IMG/VR virus record: IMGVR_UViG_3300027917_002087
Coordinates: 1 to 32,442 of that record
Origin: a virus
Reading direction: 5' to 3' (one strand)
Length of the DNA stretch: 32,442 nucleotides
The translations under genes and the position numbers were made by a program. Under the pieces are notes generated by a model. That model made no database searches and was not told the DNA's origin. It was given only the letters and a program-made list of their open reading frames with translations. Of this stretch, positions 7,104 to 15,307 are shown piece after piece (the first letter of the stretch is position 1; every line of letters starts with the position of its first letter).

Positions 7104-8614
7104 TACTAACTGATATAGATCGCAAGGTACTTCCAGCAGCTTTGAGAGCCAATGGAGGATTTCATCATGCTACTGAGTGGTATTTGAGAGGGTGGACACC
7201 AATTCCCTATCAATATGCCTGGCACAACGCCGCTCAGATGAACACAACGTTCTTGGCTGGTATTGCGTCCGGTAAAACAAACGTAGAAGCCGCCAGTATT
7301 GCAATTGATTGTATTTCTATTCCCTACTTTAGAGCATTATCTACCTCGGTTACAGCAAAACAGGCAGAGCTTCCATTCGATATGTTTATGGCTTGGTATG
7401 ATGGTAACGATCATCTTGAACATTTGATCCTAGACATAAAACTCAGACCGTGGCCTCTCATAAAATTCCAAAATTTCTCTGAATGGGAATTTAGGACATG
7501 CGGCATGGATGCCCGCTTCATCCGAGGATCGGAGTATGACCGCATCGCATACGACGAGTGCGGTCTTGACTTTGTGGGAGAGAGTGTAAAAACTCTGCGT
7601 GGTCGTCTGAGAGGAACAAGACCAGATAACACAAAGCGTATGGCAAGACTTGATACACTCACCTCGCCTACAGCAGCACCCTGGCTTGAAACACGCTTTT
7701 GGCGTGGAGTAAAAGGGCATGATACTGCAGATTTAGTAAAATACCTGTCATTTAAGGTCAAGACCAGAGATAATGTCATGCTCACCGAGGATCAGATAGC
7801 TTTGATGGAGGCTGAGTATACCGATCTTGATATTGACGTTGAAATGAATGCTGAGTTTCCTGATTATGGCATGTCCATGTTCCCCAAGAGACACATTAGC
7901 GCATGCACAGATCAGGGACTTAACGACATTGTTATGCTTGCTTTGAACCCAAGACTTTTAGATGATGGTGGTGGACATCCCAAAAAGGGATATGTTATGG
8001 AGGAACATCCTAGACATGGCTTGATGAAATTTGAAATGCCAAGAGAGCCAAAGGGTGTCTATATAATGGCTGGAGACCCTGGTATTGATGATCCTCCAAA
8101 GAGGAACGCTGGTGCTATTGGCGTTCTGGATATATCTAAGAAACCTGCGAAGATGGTTTATTTTGATTGGGTATCAGGACGTGGTAGCTATATGCCATTT
8201 CTGGATAGCTTTCGATATGCTATGAGCAAGTATACTCCTAGTATAAAGCTTCTTGATACAACAGGTCCTCAAAAGGCTATGCAGGAACTTGCGTTTGAGA
8301 ATTTGGGTATCGAAACAGATGCTATGAATTTTACAAGGGACAAAGACGCCGCCCTGAATTCGCTTAGCCTCGCCGTAAGTAATCATGAGATTAGCTGGCC
8401 TCTTGCTAAAGGTATTCAAAGGCAAATGTCCACATATACGCGAGAGAACGATAGAAAGTCTGGTTTCCCCCAAGATATTACAATGATGTTGGCTATGCTT
8501 GCTTTCGGAATGAGATATTCTCCCCAAGAGGTTGAGGATGATAAGCCGCCGAGACCGAGACGATACAGCCGAAAGAGACGCACAAGGCATACTAGAAGGG
8601 TGAAACGTGCCTAA
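7100..8614 (+). CDS. terL: terminase large subunit
   Basis: A 504-residue packaging motor. Residues 53-60 hold a Walker A-like AGIASGKT loop, and RIAYDECG at about 148-155 is the Walker B with its catalytic Glu (D152, E153). The C-terminal nuclease begins at IMAGDPGIDDP (about 322-332, first metal-binding Asp), with a further acidic strand at LLDTTGP. The length is in the usual 450-600 range. The last 25 residues are very basic (PRPRRYSRKRRTRHTRR), which may contact DNA or the portal. The start overlaps the previous gene as ATGA. The protein moves DNA into the prohead and cuts it. The small subunit partner is not recognisable nearby. Confidence 0.93.
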   Translation: MILTDIDRKVLPAALRANGGFHHATEWYLRGWTPIPYQYAWHNAAQMNTTFLAGIASGKTNVEAASIAIDCISIPYFRALSTSVTAKQAELPFDMFMAWYDGNDHLEHLILDIKLRPWPLIKFQNFSEWEFRTCGMDARFIRGSEYDRIAYDECGLDFVGESVKTLRGRLRGTRPDNTKRMARLDTLTSPTAAPWLETRFWRGVKGHDTADLVKYLSFKVKTRDNVMLTEDQIALMEAEYTDLDIDVEMNAEFPDYGMSMFPKRHISACTDQGLNDIVMLALNPRLLDDGGGHPKKGYVMEEHPRHGLMKFEMPREPKGVYIMAGDPGIDDPPKRNAGAIGVLDISKKPAKMVYFDWVSGRGSYMPFLDSFRYAMSKYTPSIKLLDTTGPQKAMQELAFENLGIETDAMNFTRDKDAALNSLSLAVSNHEISWPLAKGIQRQMSTYTRENDRKSGFPQDITMMLAMLAFGMRYSPQEVEDDKPPRPRRYSRKRRTRHTRRVKRA

Positions 8615-9029
8615 TAAGGAGACGCACGCAAAAGCAACAGTGATAGGGGCGATTGGTTCCTTCCCTGTTGCCTGGAGCCTTGGCGCTACTCTCGCTGAAG
8701 CCGCCGCGATCTCGGCTGGCTTTTTAGCAACACTAATGATAAATCCTGATCTTGATGTAAATTCTAGGTTCCCGAGGAGGTCACCATCAAAATGGATACC
8801 GTGGTTGATTTTTCTTCCTTACGCAAAGTTTATAAACCATCGATCTCCCCTAAGCCACATGCCAGTGGTGGGAACGTTATTTCGTCTTGTCTATCTTGGC
8901 ATTTTGATGGCAGTTATTATTCGTGTTCTTGGAATAAGCGCAGAGATTGTCTATGGTCCTTTCCAATGGATATTCATAGGTATGGTCATTTCAGATATGA
9001 TCCATTTCTTTATGGATGTTGTTAGCTAG
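8607..9029 (+). CDS. DUF2227-like membrane metal-binding protein
   Basis: A 140-residue membrane protein of the DUF2227/YdjM-like type. Likely metal ligands are H7 (KETHAK), NPDLDV (about 46-51) and HRSPLSHMP (about 77-85), in the order usual for this family, followed by hydrophobic segments and a late SDMIHFFMD. Such proteins are thought to be membrane-bound metal-dependent hydrolases; the substrate is unknown. I chose the GTG at 8607 because GAAGGG stands 6 bases upstream; it overlaps the terminase end by 8 bases. In phages the family often occurs near lysis or packaging genes, so a role at the membrane late in infection is plausible. Confidence 0.8.
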   Translation: MPNKETHAKATVIGAIGSFPVAWSLGATLAEAAAISAGFLATLMINPDLDVNSRFPRRSPSKWIPWLIFLPYAKFINHRSPLSHMPVVGTLFRLVYLGILMAVIIRVLGISAEIVYGPFQWIFIGMVISDMIHFFMDVVS

Positions 9030-9037
9030 GAGACGGT

Positions 9038-9421
9038 ATGAAGTGGAATGACAATGTAGATTCTGCTAGAGTTGGACTGTTTGACAATATGTATAGAGAA
9101 GTTTCGGGGAATGGGTATTCGCGAATGCCTTTCTCGAATGGAATCTCTTTTCCTCAAGCTTCTGATAATTGGGGGAATATAGCATATGCTGGTATCTTTG
9201 TTGATGACTACCTAGTAGCTATGACGAAATTAATCAGAGATGCTTACGTTGCTGACGGAGATACAATAGCGTTAAATTTTGATGGTATTGAAATATTCAA
9301 TCCGAAGGAATTTCAGAAGTGTATATACTGCAATTCTTATTTTGAGCATGATAAGTACCATCATAATACTTGCTCTTGTTGCGGAGGTCCCATAGATGGG
9401 TGTACAACAAAAACATACTAA
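9038..9421 (+). CDS. Gp80-like tail domain fused to zinc-binding C-terminus
   Basis: A 127-residue protein. Residues about 27-92 resemble the structural protein encoded at 16850-17242: ISFPQASDNWGNIAYAGI here matches ITFTQATASWGTVSHVGI there, and VADGDTIALNFDGIEI matches IDDGDTFEIPAGDLDV. The last 35 residues add two cysteine pairs (CIYC and CSCC, with histidines between), a likely zinc site. AGGAG stands 5 bases upstream. Its location in the packaging operon, far from the tail genes, is unusual for a tail domain. The paralogy is seen directly; the function is unknown. Confidence 0.65.
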   Translation: MKWNDNVDSARVGLFDNMYREVSGNGYSRMPFSNGISFPQASDNWGNIAYAGIFVDDYLVAMTKLIRDAYVADGDTIALNFDGIEIFNPKEFQKCIYCNSYFEHDKYHHNTCSCCGGPIDGCTTKTY

Positions 9422-9602
9422 AATGATATTCACATTCCGGTGCCGGAATTGTAATAAAGAATTTGAAGTTGAATCGCCGATAGGCACTTCTCCAGCGAAG
9501 CCCGAGTGCTGTGGTGATGTTGTTAGGGTATGGAACCCACTTGGTACTAGATATAGATGTAGTGGGTTTTATCAAACTGACAAAGTTCTGTACGATAAGT
9601 AG
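9396..9602 (+). CDS. FmdB-like zinc-ribbon protein
   Basis: A 68-residue protein with FRCRNCNKEFE (first cysteine pair), PECCGDVVRVW (second pair) and a closing GTRYRCSGFYQTD. The cysteine spacing and the Gly-Phe-Tyr-x-Thr-Asp ending are characteristic of the FmdB family of putative regulatory zinc ribbons, common in phages. I chose the ATG at 9396 because GGAGGT lies 7 bases upstream; the ATG at 9423 has no such site, although family members usually begin about there. It overlaps the gene before it by 26 bases. Possible roles are nucleic acid or protein binding. Confidence 0.75.
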   Translation: MGVQQKHTKMIFTFRCRNCNKEFEVESPIGTSPAKPECCGDVVRVWNPLGTRYRCSGFYQTDKVLYDK

Positions 9603-9633
9603 TTGTGCATACCCTTGACAATATGGAGATAAT

Positions 9634-9912
9634 ATGGTAAAACTAAAGATGAAAGTTACCGAGGACGAGCTAAAACTCGTCAGGGCAATAGAACATGTTC
9701 AATTCGGGGAACTTTTAGAAGTAGAGATCGGAGATGGTCGGCTGGACAAAGAAATCGAAGTATCGCAGCGCACGAGTGCCTTGCTGCAAACCATTAGAGA
9801 TGGAATCCAGTCTTTCCGAACGATCAAAATCGAGGGCTCAGAGCCCTCGTATGCTGAGGCATACGGGACAATCGGTACTTTCAAATACATAAGGCGGTAT
9901 AAATACCGATAA
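9634..9912 (+). CDS. hypothetical protein, 92 residues
   Basis: A small charged protein I do not recognise. Residues 1-40 (MVKLKMKVTEDELKLVRAIE and on) suggest a strand followed by helices, and the end is basic (FKYIRRYKYR). GGAG stands 5 bases upstream of the ATG. The 3' third of the gene is packed with inverted repeats that lead into the terminator. A small DNA-binding protein would fit the size and charge, but no motif supports that. Confidence 0.6.
   Translation: MVKLKMKVTEDELKLVRAIEHVQFGELLEVEIGDGRLDKEIEVSQRTSALLQTIRDGIQSFRTIKIEGSEPSYAEAYGTIGTFKYIRRYKYR
9831..9910 (+). repeat. three consecutive inverted repeats inside a coding region
   Basis: CGAGGGCTC/GAGCCCTCG (9831-9849, one-base centre) is followed directly by GTATGC/GCATAC (9849-9864, four-base loop) and then CGGTAT/ATACCG (9895-9908, two-base loop). 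ATCGGTA (9871) and TACCGAT (9904) offer an alternative longer pairing. Together with the terminator just downstream they form a dense structured stretch ahead of the portal gene. Confidence 0.55.
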
Positions 9913-9934
9913 GTAATTCCCCTACCGAAAATAG

Positions 9935-9963
9935 CGGCGGAGAAAATACTCCGCCGTTTTTTT
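9935..9963 (+). terminator. rho-independent terminator
   Basis: Perfect 8-base stem CGGCGGAG (9935-9942) and CTCCGCCG (9949-9956) with a six-base loop AAAATA, followed by seven T (9957-9963). It closes the packaging operon. The portal ATG comes only 8 bases after the T-run, so portal expression needs read-through or antitermination, or a promoter I cannot place. Confidence 0.9.
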
Positions 9964-9971
9964 ATTAATAT

Positions 9972-11453
9972 ATGACAACATTTCCTGATTGGTCAGACCT
10001 TGGTAATGTAAGTCCTACTGTTAGGACTTCCTGGGAAGGTGAGATAGCTATTCGCGCGGAAAGGCGAGAGTATTTCACTGGTGAAGTATTTAACCAAAAG
10101 GTTCCAACGGAATCTGGATTAGAGGAAGATAAAGTAGAGCTATACCCTGTTGGTATAAATCTCGTAAAGATGCTGTGTATTTCACAGGCTGATACTCTTT
10201 TTGGAGAATGGGACGAGGATATTGTAACATTTGAACCTCGCCGTGATGCTGAAGTAGATGAAAGTGAAAAAGCTGCATCAAGGATCGCTAGAGACATTCT
10301 AAACGACAGTCAAGCCGAGACTTTACTGTGGGAATTGGCTCTTGACGGTAATATCTATGGTGGCGGTGTAATGAAGATCGCCGTCAGTGCTGGTGGAGTG
10401 AAATGGACACGAGTACCAATAGATGCATTCTTCCCGATATGGGACCCCGAGGACGTTGATCGTCTCCTAGAGGTTTATATTGTTTATGATCTGACCCGAG
10501 ACCAGGCTAAAGCAAGGTATGGCTACGAAGCTCCTAGTGGGCAAGATTTGGTTCAACGTGTAGAACACTGGACACAGCGCACTTATACAAATAAATTAGA
10601 TGGCAGACCCATTCAGGCATATTCCGGTATAAATCCTTGGGGTTTTATACCATTCGAGTATGTTCCTAGAATAAGAACAACGCACTGGTGGGGAGATAGT
10701 CTCACAGAGGACGTTCAGAGAGCTCAAGACGAACTGAATATGCGTATTGCAGACCTCGGCGAGGCAATCAACTATAACTCACATCCGACAAGATGGGGTT
10801 ATAACCTTCCAAAGCGTTTCAATGCTGATAATTATCCTCTTGGTCCTAACATATTATGGGACTTAGGTAGGGTTTTAGGTCAATCGCCGGAACCGAAAGT
10901 TGGTGTATTGGAAACTAAAGACCCTGTACCTAGAGGTACGTTTGATTATATCCGTTTCCTTTATGACTGGGGGCGTACCTCAGTCGGTGCGCCTCCAGTC
11001 GCGTTTGGGGAAGATAGTGACGGTTCCCAACGCTCAGGAATAACCCTTGAAGTGAGAATGCAACCACTGATAAGGGCTGTAAGACGACAGAGATCATATT
11101 TTTCAGCTTTCTTGCGTAGAGCAATGTACAAGAGTACAGTCATGCTAGTCAAGAAAGACCTAGATCGTATTCCCAAGATGGGATTGAGACGCCTAGGTGA
11201 TGGTGCCGTAGTGCCTAGGTTTGCTCCAATTATGCCACGCGATCAGGCTAAGCTGGTTGATGAAGTCGTCAAGCGTATGTCCACTACACCTCCGTCAATA
11301 TCATTGGAGAGTGCTGTGAAGAAGCTCGGCGAGGGTACTGCTGAGGCAGACCGTGTCGAGGAAATGTTACTAAACGAGAACCTTTACATAAGAGAAAAAC
11401 AAGGAGAAACGGCAGGGATGAATTCCGGCACCGGAAACGTCCCGACATCATGA
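9972..11453 (+). CDS. portal protein
   Basis: A 493-residue protein in the right place (after the terminase, before scaffold and capsid) with portal-like traits: an acidic and aromatic N-terminal domain, a stem segment around RAQDELNMRIADLGEAINYN, and a helical C-terminal region (PPSISLESAVKKLGEGTAEA) like that of SPP1- or A118-type portals. Portals form the dodecameric ring through which DNA enters and leaves the head. No Shine-Dalgarno sequence precedes the ATG; the leader TTATTAATAT is AT-rich and comes directly after a terminator. The stop overlaps the next start (ATGA). An alternative start would need to lie well inside the conserved part. Confidence 0.82.
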   Translation: MTTFPDWSDLGNVSPTVRTSWEGEIAIRAERREYFTGEVFNQKVPTESGLEEDKVELYPVGINLVKMLCISQADTLFGEWDEDIVTFEPRRDAEVDESEKAASRIARDILNDSQAETLLWELALDGNIYGGGVMKIAVSAGGVKWTRVPIDAFFPIWDPEDVDRLLEVYIVYDLTRDQAKARYGYEAPSGQDLVQRVEHWTQRTYTNKLDGRPIQAYSGINPWGFIPFEYVPRIRTTHWWGDSLTEDVQRAQDELNMRIADLGEAINYNSHPTRWGYNLPKRFNADNYPLGPNILWDLGRVLGQSPEPKVGVLETKDPVPRGTFDYIRFLYDWGRTSVGAPPVAFGEDSDGSQRSGITLEVRMQPLIRAVRRQRSYFSAFLRRAMYKSTVMLVKKDLDRIPKMGLRRLGDGAVVPRFAPIMPRDQAKLVDEVVKRMSTTPPSISLESAVKKLGEGTAEADRVEEMLLNENLYIREKQGETAGMNSGTGNVPTS

Positions 11454-12811
11454 GCTTAGACGACTATAAAGGTGAAGAACTACTCCACATGTGGCGTGAG
11501 AGTGGTCTTTCCCAACGGGAACTTGCTAGTCGCCTTGGTCTACCGTTCGATGCTATGCATGGGATGATTTTTCGTGCGCAGCAGGATGAGGTAGGGGAGG
11601 GTGATGTAAACGTCGAAGAAACCGGAAACACAATGCGTCTTTCTAGCAAGTCGTACAGGATCAAGACAAAGGATGATCTTGTAGAAACTTGCGGAGTAGA
11701 CCTCGATGATTGGGTTATTGAGAAATCTAGGATCAAGACCTATGAGGGCTACCGTAGAGATGAGAAGAAGGACCTTGAGTTTGTTGACGGTAGAATCACT
11801 GGTAGTGTTGTAGACAATGGCGAGCTAACAATTGAGCCTCTGTTTTCAGTAGAGGTGTGGTTAGCAAGAAGAAATCCGATTGCTTTACACCCAATAGTAC
11901 AGCCAGTGGTTGTAAAAGCCAATATTCCGAGAAAGCCACTACCAAAGACGGCAAAGAGGTTGGATTTATCTGTTTTTGATGCCCACTTTGGTTATTCAAG
12001 GGATTGGTTGACTGGAAAGTTGACACCTTTTCATGATCGTAAAGCCTTAAGCCTTGTGTTGCAAATTGCAGGTCTGTACGAGTTTGACAATATCATAATT
12101 GGCGGAGATATGTTTGACCTCGCTGAAATGTCAACTAAGTTTGCTCGTACTCCTGATATGCAGTTCACAACACAGCCAGCGCTCATTGAGTGTTCGTGGT
12201 TTTTGCAACAGCTAATGTTAGCTGCGCCCACAGCAAAGCTTTGGTGGCTTCAGGGCAACCACGAAAAGAGACTTACTGATTTATTGATGCAACATGCTTT
12301 ACAGGCTTATGAGCTAAGATCAGTGAAGAACCTTAACATGCCAGTCATGTCTATACCATATTTATTAGACCTCGACGGAATGGGTATTGAGTACGTATCA
12401 GAATATCCAGGCGAAAAGTACATTAACAATGTTCGTTACATCCATGGAGTTACCGTAAAAGGTAAATCTGGTCACACTGTAGCCAGTTTATTAGATGAAG
12501 CACAGGATAGTACAATTTGTGGGCATGGTCATAGAAGGGAGATCGCGACAAAAACGCTCAGAGGCAAGAAGCCTCGAGAGATTACTGCGATGATGCCTGG
12601 ATGTCTATGTCACACAGATGGTCGTGTTCCATCTGCTAGAGATCATGAGAACTGGCAAAAGGGTGTCGGAATTGTAACAAGCATGGGCTTCTATCCAATC
12701 CCAATAATGGATGATAAGGCTGATTTATTTGGCGATGTTGTAGAAGCATATGATTATTTACCTCAGCTCCAACAAGACACAAAAGAAACAGGAGTGAGGT
12801 TTGAAGAATAA
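11450..12811 (+). CDS. HTH-metallophosphoesterase fusion protein
   Basis: A 453-residue protein. Residues about 5-42 are a helix-turn-helix (LSQRELASRLGLPFDAMHGM). From about residue 165 it is a calcineurin-like phosphoesterase with the metal ligands in order: DAHFG (D-x-H), GGDMFD, GNHEKR, IHG and GHGHR. Such enzymes hydrolyse phosphomono- or diesters, in some cases in nucleic acids. The HTH suggests action on DNA. The gene overlaps the portal end as ATGA and stands before the decoration and scaffold genes, so it is part of the head module. It could trim DNA or tag the packaged genome, but its substrate is unknown. Confidence 0.85.
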   Translation: MSLDDYKGEELLHMWRESGLSQRELASRLGLPFDAMHGMIFRAQQDEVGEGDVNVEETGNTMRLSSKSYRIKTKDDLVETCGVDLDDWVIEKSRIKTYEGYRRDEKKDLEFVDGRITGSVVDNGELTIEPLFSVEVWLARRNPIALHPIVQPVVVKANIPRKPLPKTAKRLDLSVFDAHFGYSRDWLTGKLTPFHDRKALSLVLQIAGLYEFDNIIIGGDMFDLAEMSTKFARTPDMQFTTQPALIECSWFLQQLMLAAPTAKLWWLQGNHEKRLTDLLMQHALQAYELRSVKNLNMPVMSIPYLLDLDGMGIEYVSEYPGEKYINNVRYIHGVTVKGKSGHTVASLLDEAQDSTICGHGHRREIATKTLRGKKPREITAMMPGCLCHTDGRVPSARDHENWQKGVGIVTSMGFYPIPIMDDKADLFGDVVEAYDYLPQLQQDTKETGVRFEE

Positions 12812-12875
12812 CCGCTGCAAGAATAAACGAATCAGGTGTATTCTAAAGCGAAAGATGCGCAAACCGCGCAAATAG
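12801..12875 (+). CDS. possible 24-residue highly basic peptide
   Basis: A TTG at 12801 has AGGAG 6 bases upstream and opens 24 codons ending at TAG 12873-12875, overlapping the end of the phosphoesterase gene in another frame. Thirteen of 24 residues are Lys or Arg, with two cysteines, one aromatic-free core and no acidic residue. It fills the 82-base gap before the decoration gene. Composition and ribosome site argue for a real nucleic-acid-binding peptide; the rare TTG start and the short length argue against. Confidence 0.35.
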   Translation: MKNNRCKNKRIRCILKRKMRKPRK

Positions 12876-12893
12876 TATAAGGAGGAGAAGCTT

Positions 12894-13391
12894 ATGGCTT
12901 ATCTCACTAGCACAAAAGTCGCTACGCTAAAAGCGCAGAACAAACAGACTTTGCCTACTCAGGGTTTTGCTACATTACTCTCTGAGCTGCAATCAATGGA
13001 GCAAGGAATTGGTTTGCGCGTAGCTTCCGCCGAGATTACACATGACGGCGGAGCGACACAAAGTATCGTAACATTGCCAGCTAATAGCTTGGTACTTGAT
13101 GCTTTGTTTGTAGTTACCGAAGCGTTTGATGGATCGCCAACTATCAACATTGGCGTTTCAGGCGGCGACACTGATGGTTTTATAGCTGATGGAAAAATCA
13201 CTAAAACATTAGGCGCTGTTGCAGGTATTGAAGCTGATGATTACGGAGACCTCTTGTGGGACACCGGAAACACGCACAGACGCAACTGGTATACATCTGG
13301 TAGTGCTGCCGTTATCGCATCTGTAGCCTCAGGGTCTTCAGCAGGCGCCGGAAACGCTACTATTATCTATGCCGAATTACCCTCGGTATAA
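12894..13391 (+). CDS. putative head decoration protein
   Basis: A 165-residue protein, probably rich in beta structure, with Ser/Thr/Gly-rich loops, no charge clusters and no membrane segments. It contains TLPANSLVLDALFVVTEAFD and a DTGNTHRRNWYTSGSAAV segment. GGAGGAG stands 7 bases before the ATG, one of the strongest ribosome sites here, as expected of a major structural protein. The place just ahead of scaffold and capsid is typical of decoration or stabilising proteins. The role is inferred from position and composition, not from a diagnostic motif. Confidence 0.6.
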   Translation: MAYLTSTKVATLKAQNKQTLPTQGFATLLSELQSMEQGIGLRVASAEITHDGGATQSIVTLPANSLVLDALFVVTEAFDGSPTINIGVSGGDTDGFIADGKITKTLGAVAGIEADDYGDLLWDTGNTHRRNWYTSGSAAVIASVASGSSAGAGNATIIYAELPSV

Positions 13392-13402
13392 GGAGAAATT
13401 AA

Positions 13403-14047
13403 ATGACTGACGAACCGAAAGAACCTACTGTGCAGCTGGAAAAACCTGCGCAGCCAGCTCCTTCGGCACCTGTGACCGACACACAGGATGTTATCGATTG
13501 GGAAGCGCGCTATAAAGGCGCTTCAAAGAAAATCAACGAGCTCACCTCCGTCAAAGCGGAGCTTGAAGCTAAGCAGGCTGACTACAGCACTCAGATCGAG
13601 CAGCTAAAAAGCCAACTTGGTATCAAGGACGTGGAGAAGGATACGGCTGTCGGTGAGTATCAGAAACAACTTGAAACAGCTCTCCAAGAGCAATCCCAAG
13701 CGAAGAAAGAGCTAGAAAGCTTGCAAGCCTATAAAGCTAAAATGGATATGGCTAAAAAGCTAGGAGCCCCCGAACTTGTCAATATCATAGATCGCATTCC
13801 TTATGTTGAAGATCCAGAAGCCCTGGAAACGATCATGAAAGATTTTGTAAGTTGGGGAAATGACTTTGCTAAGCGTCGTGAGGAACAGCTTATGGCTGGT
13901 GTTACACCTCCCGTAGCCGCAACTGAGTTTACGGACCAGTTACCTCAAACACACGATTCATGGCGTCAACAGTTATTGGACGGAAACAATAAAGAAGGTT
14001 TGACGTGGGACCGCTATTGGGAGTGGGCGAAAACTCACGGAGAATAA
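13403..14047 (+). CDS. scaffolding protein
   Basis: A 214-residue hydrophilic protein with a disordered Pro/Ala/Asp-rich N-terminus (residues 1-30) and a long coiled coil (about 40-125, rich in Glu, Lys, Gln and Leu heptads such as KAELEAKQADYSTQIEQLKS), followed by a helical C-terminal part. This composition, its length and the position directly before the major capsid gene are those of phage scaffolds, which template prohead assembly and leave before packaging. AGGAG lies 8 bases upstream of its ATG. It carries no visible protease motif. Confidence 0.82.
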   Translation: MTDEPKEPTVQLEKPAQPAPSAPVTDTQDVIDWEARYKGASKKINELTSVKAELEAKQADYSTQIEQLKSQLGIKDVEKDTAVGEYQKQLETALQEQSQAKKELESLQAYKAKMDMAKKLGAPELVNIIDRIPYVEDPEALETIMKDFVSWGNDFAKRREEQLMAGVTPPVAATEFTDQLPQTHDSWRQQLLDGNNKEGLTWDRYWEWAKTHGE

Positions 14048-14050
14048 ATA

Positions 14051-15307
14051 ATGGCTAACACCTATGAAACTGGCACCATTTTTAGTACGGCGCTTCCCGC
14101 ATGGCAGCGAACGTATTATGAAGGTGTCCTCTTAGATGTACTGCGAACGAAGTCTATCATGGTTCCATTCACTGTTGTGAAAGAAGACTTCAATGCAGTA
14201 AACACTGGACAAATTGTCTACAGTGAAGTATATGATTTGGAACCTAACTGGAATACCACAAGTGAATCGACAATCTGGAAGAAAGGTATGTACCTGGACA
14301 GCCGGACCGTATCGATCAACTTGGCTTGGTACCACGACATTCTGAAATACTCTGACCACCTTGACATTCTAACTTACCTGAATCAAGGTGATGCTCGCGG
14401 TATTGTTCGCGAGAAAGTTGGTCAATCTTTGGTTGACACACTCGACATTCTGGCTCGGAATGCCCACCTGACACACCCGAATCCAACATATGCTGGTTCG
14501 GCTGTCTCAAGGGCAACCATCACCAGTACAGACCTGTTTGATCCTGATCTAGCCGAGGATATTCGTGTTTCCCTCGAGGAAGATGAAATTCCTGGCATTG
14601 CTCAGGTAGAAGATGGTGGTGGGGTCGTCGTATGTGCGACAACCCCACGCGTGATCCACGACATCCGTACTGCTGCTGGCTCCGACTGGATCGACGTACA
14701 AAACTATAACCAGACCGGACGCAAGTTCAACGCTGAGGTCGGTATGTGGGCTGGCACCCGCTTTGTACGAACCAACCGTTTGCGCCTTCGCAATATGGGC
14801 TTGGCAAGCAACCAGTCTACCCTCGGTGCTGATACCGTTGGTGGTCAAGGTGCTTACTCAACCGTAGATACGATCTATACCCCTGGTCAATCCGGCTCAA
14901 CACGCTACGTGACCGTTGCAGATTCGAGCGGTTTCTCGGTTGGTGATTATGTCACCATCCACGCTCAGGCTCTTGGTACAACCGTACTAGAGACCGATGG
15001 TCTGCAGGAAGTCCGTCGAGTTGTGGCTGTCGATAGTGGTGGAGCCAATCGGCTCAGCTTTGATAAGCCTCTGTTGAAAGACCATACCTCCGGCGACTAC
15101 GTGACCGTTGCTGAGGACATCCATGCATCAATCTTCTTGGGTGGACCTGGCGTTGTGTACGGTATTGCTGAACGACCCAACATTATCGTTCCTCCAAAAT
15201 TCGATGACGCTATGCTCGTCAATCGTATTGGGTGGCGCGGTATGCTGAAGTTCCAGCTATTCCGACCAGAGTGGTTCCGCGTAGTTCTGTCTGCTGGTTC
15301 TGACTAA
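14051..15307 (+). CDS. major capsid protein, N4 gp56-like
   Basis: A 418-residue capsid protein. The segment LVDTLDILARNAHL and the later CATTPRVIHDIRTAAGSDWI with AEVGMWAGTRFVRTNR are the kind of signatures I associate with the N4 gp56-like branch of HK97-fold capsids (a conserved GExG-like and RFV strand near the P domain). Residues about 275-365 look like an inserted beta domain (STRYVTVADSSGFSVGDYVT and following). No N-terminal delta domain or protease is evident. The codon choice is more GC-rich and regular than in neighbours, as is usual for a very highly expressed gene. GGAG is placed inside the scaffold stop region, 8 bases before the ATG. Confidence 0.85.
   Translation: MANTYETGTIFSTALPAWQRTYYEGVLLDVLRTKSIMVPFTVVKEDFNAVNTGQIVYSEVYDLEPNWNTTSESTIWKKGMYLDSRTVSINLAWYHDILKYSDHLDILTYLNQGDARGIVREKVGQSLVDTLDILARNAHLTHPNPTYAGSAVSRATITSTDLFDPDLAEDIRVSLEEDEIPGIAQVEDGGGVVVCATTPRVIHDIRTAAGSDWIDVQNYNQTGRKFNAEVGMWAGTRFVRTNRLRLRNMGLASNQSTLGADTVGGQGAYSTVDTIYTPGQSGSTRYVTVADSSGFSVGDYVTIHAQALGTTVLETDGLQEVRRVVAVDSGGANRLSFDKPLLKDHTSGDYVTVAEDIHASIFLGGPGVVYGIAERPNIIVPPKFDDAMLVNRIGWRGMLKFQLFRPEWFRVVLSAGSD

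Noticed and set aside
9615-9643. TTGACA at 9615-9620 as a promoter
   Set aside because: The -35 is perfect and even repeats the CCCTTGACA seen at 4837-4845, but the best -10 at 17 bases is TAAAAC, inside the gene start, and any transcript would still meet the terminator before the portal gene.
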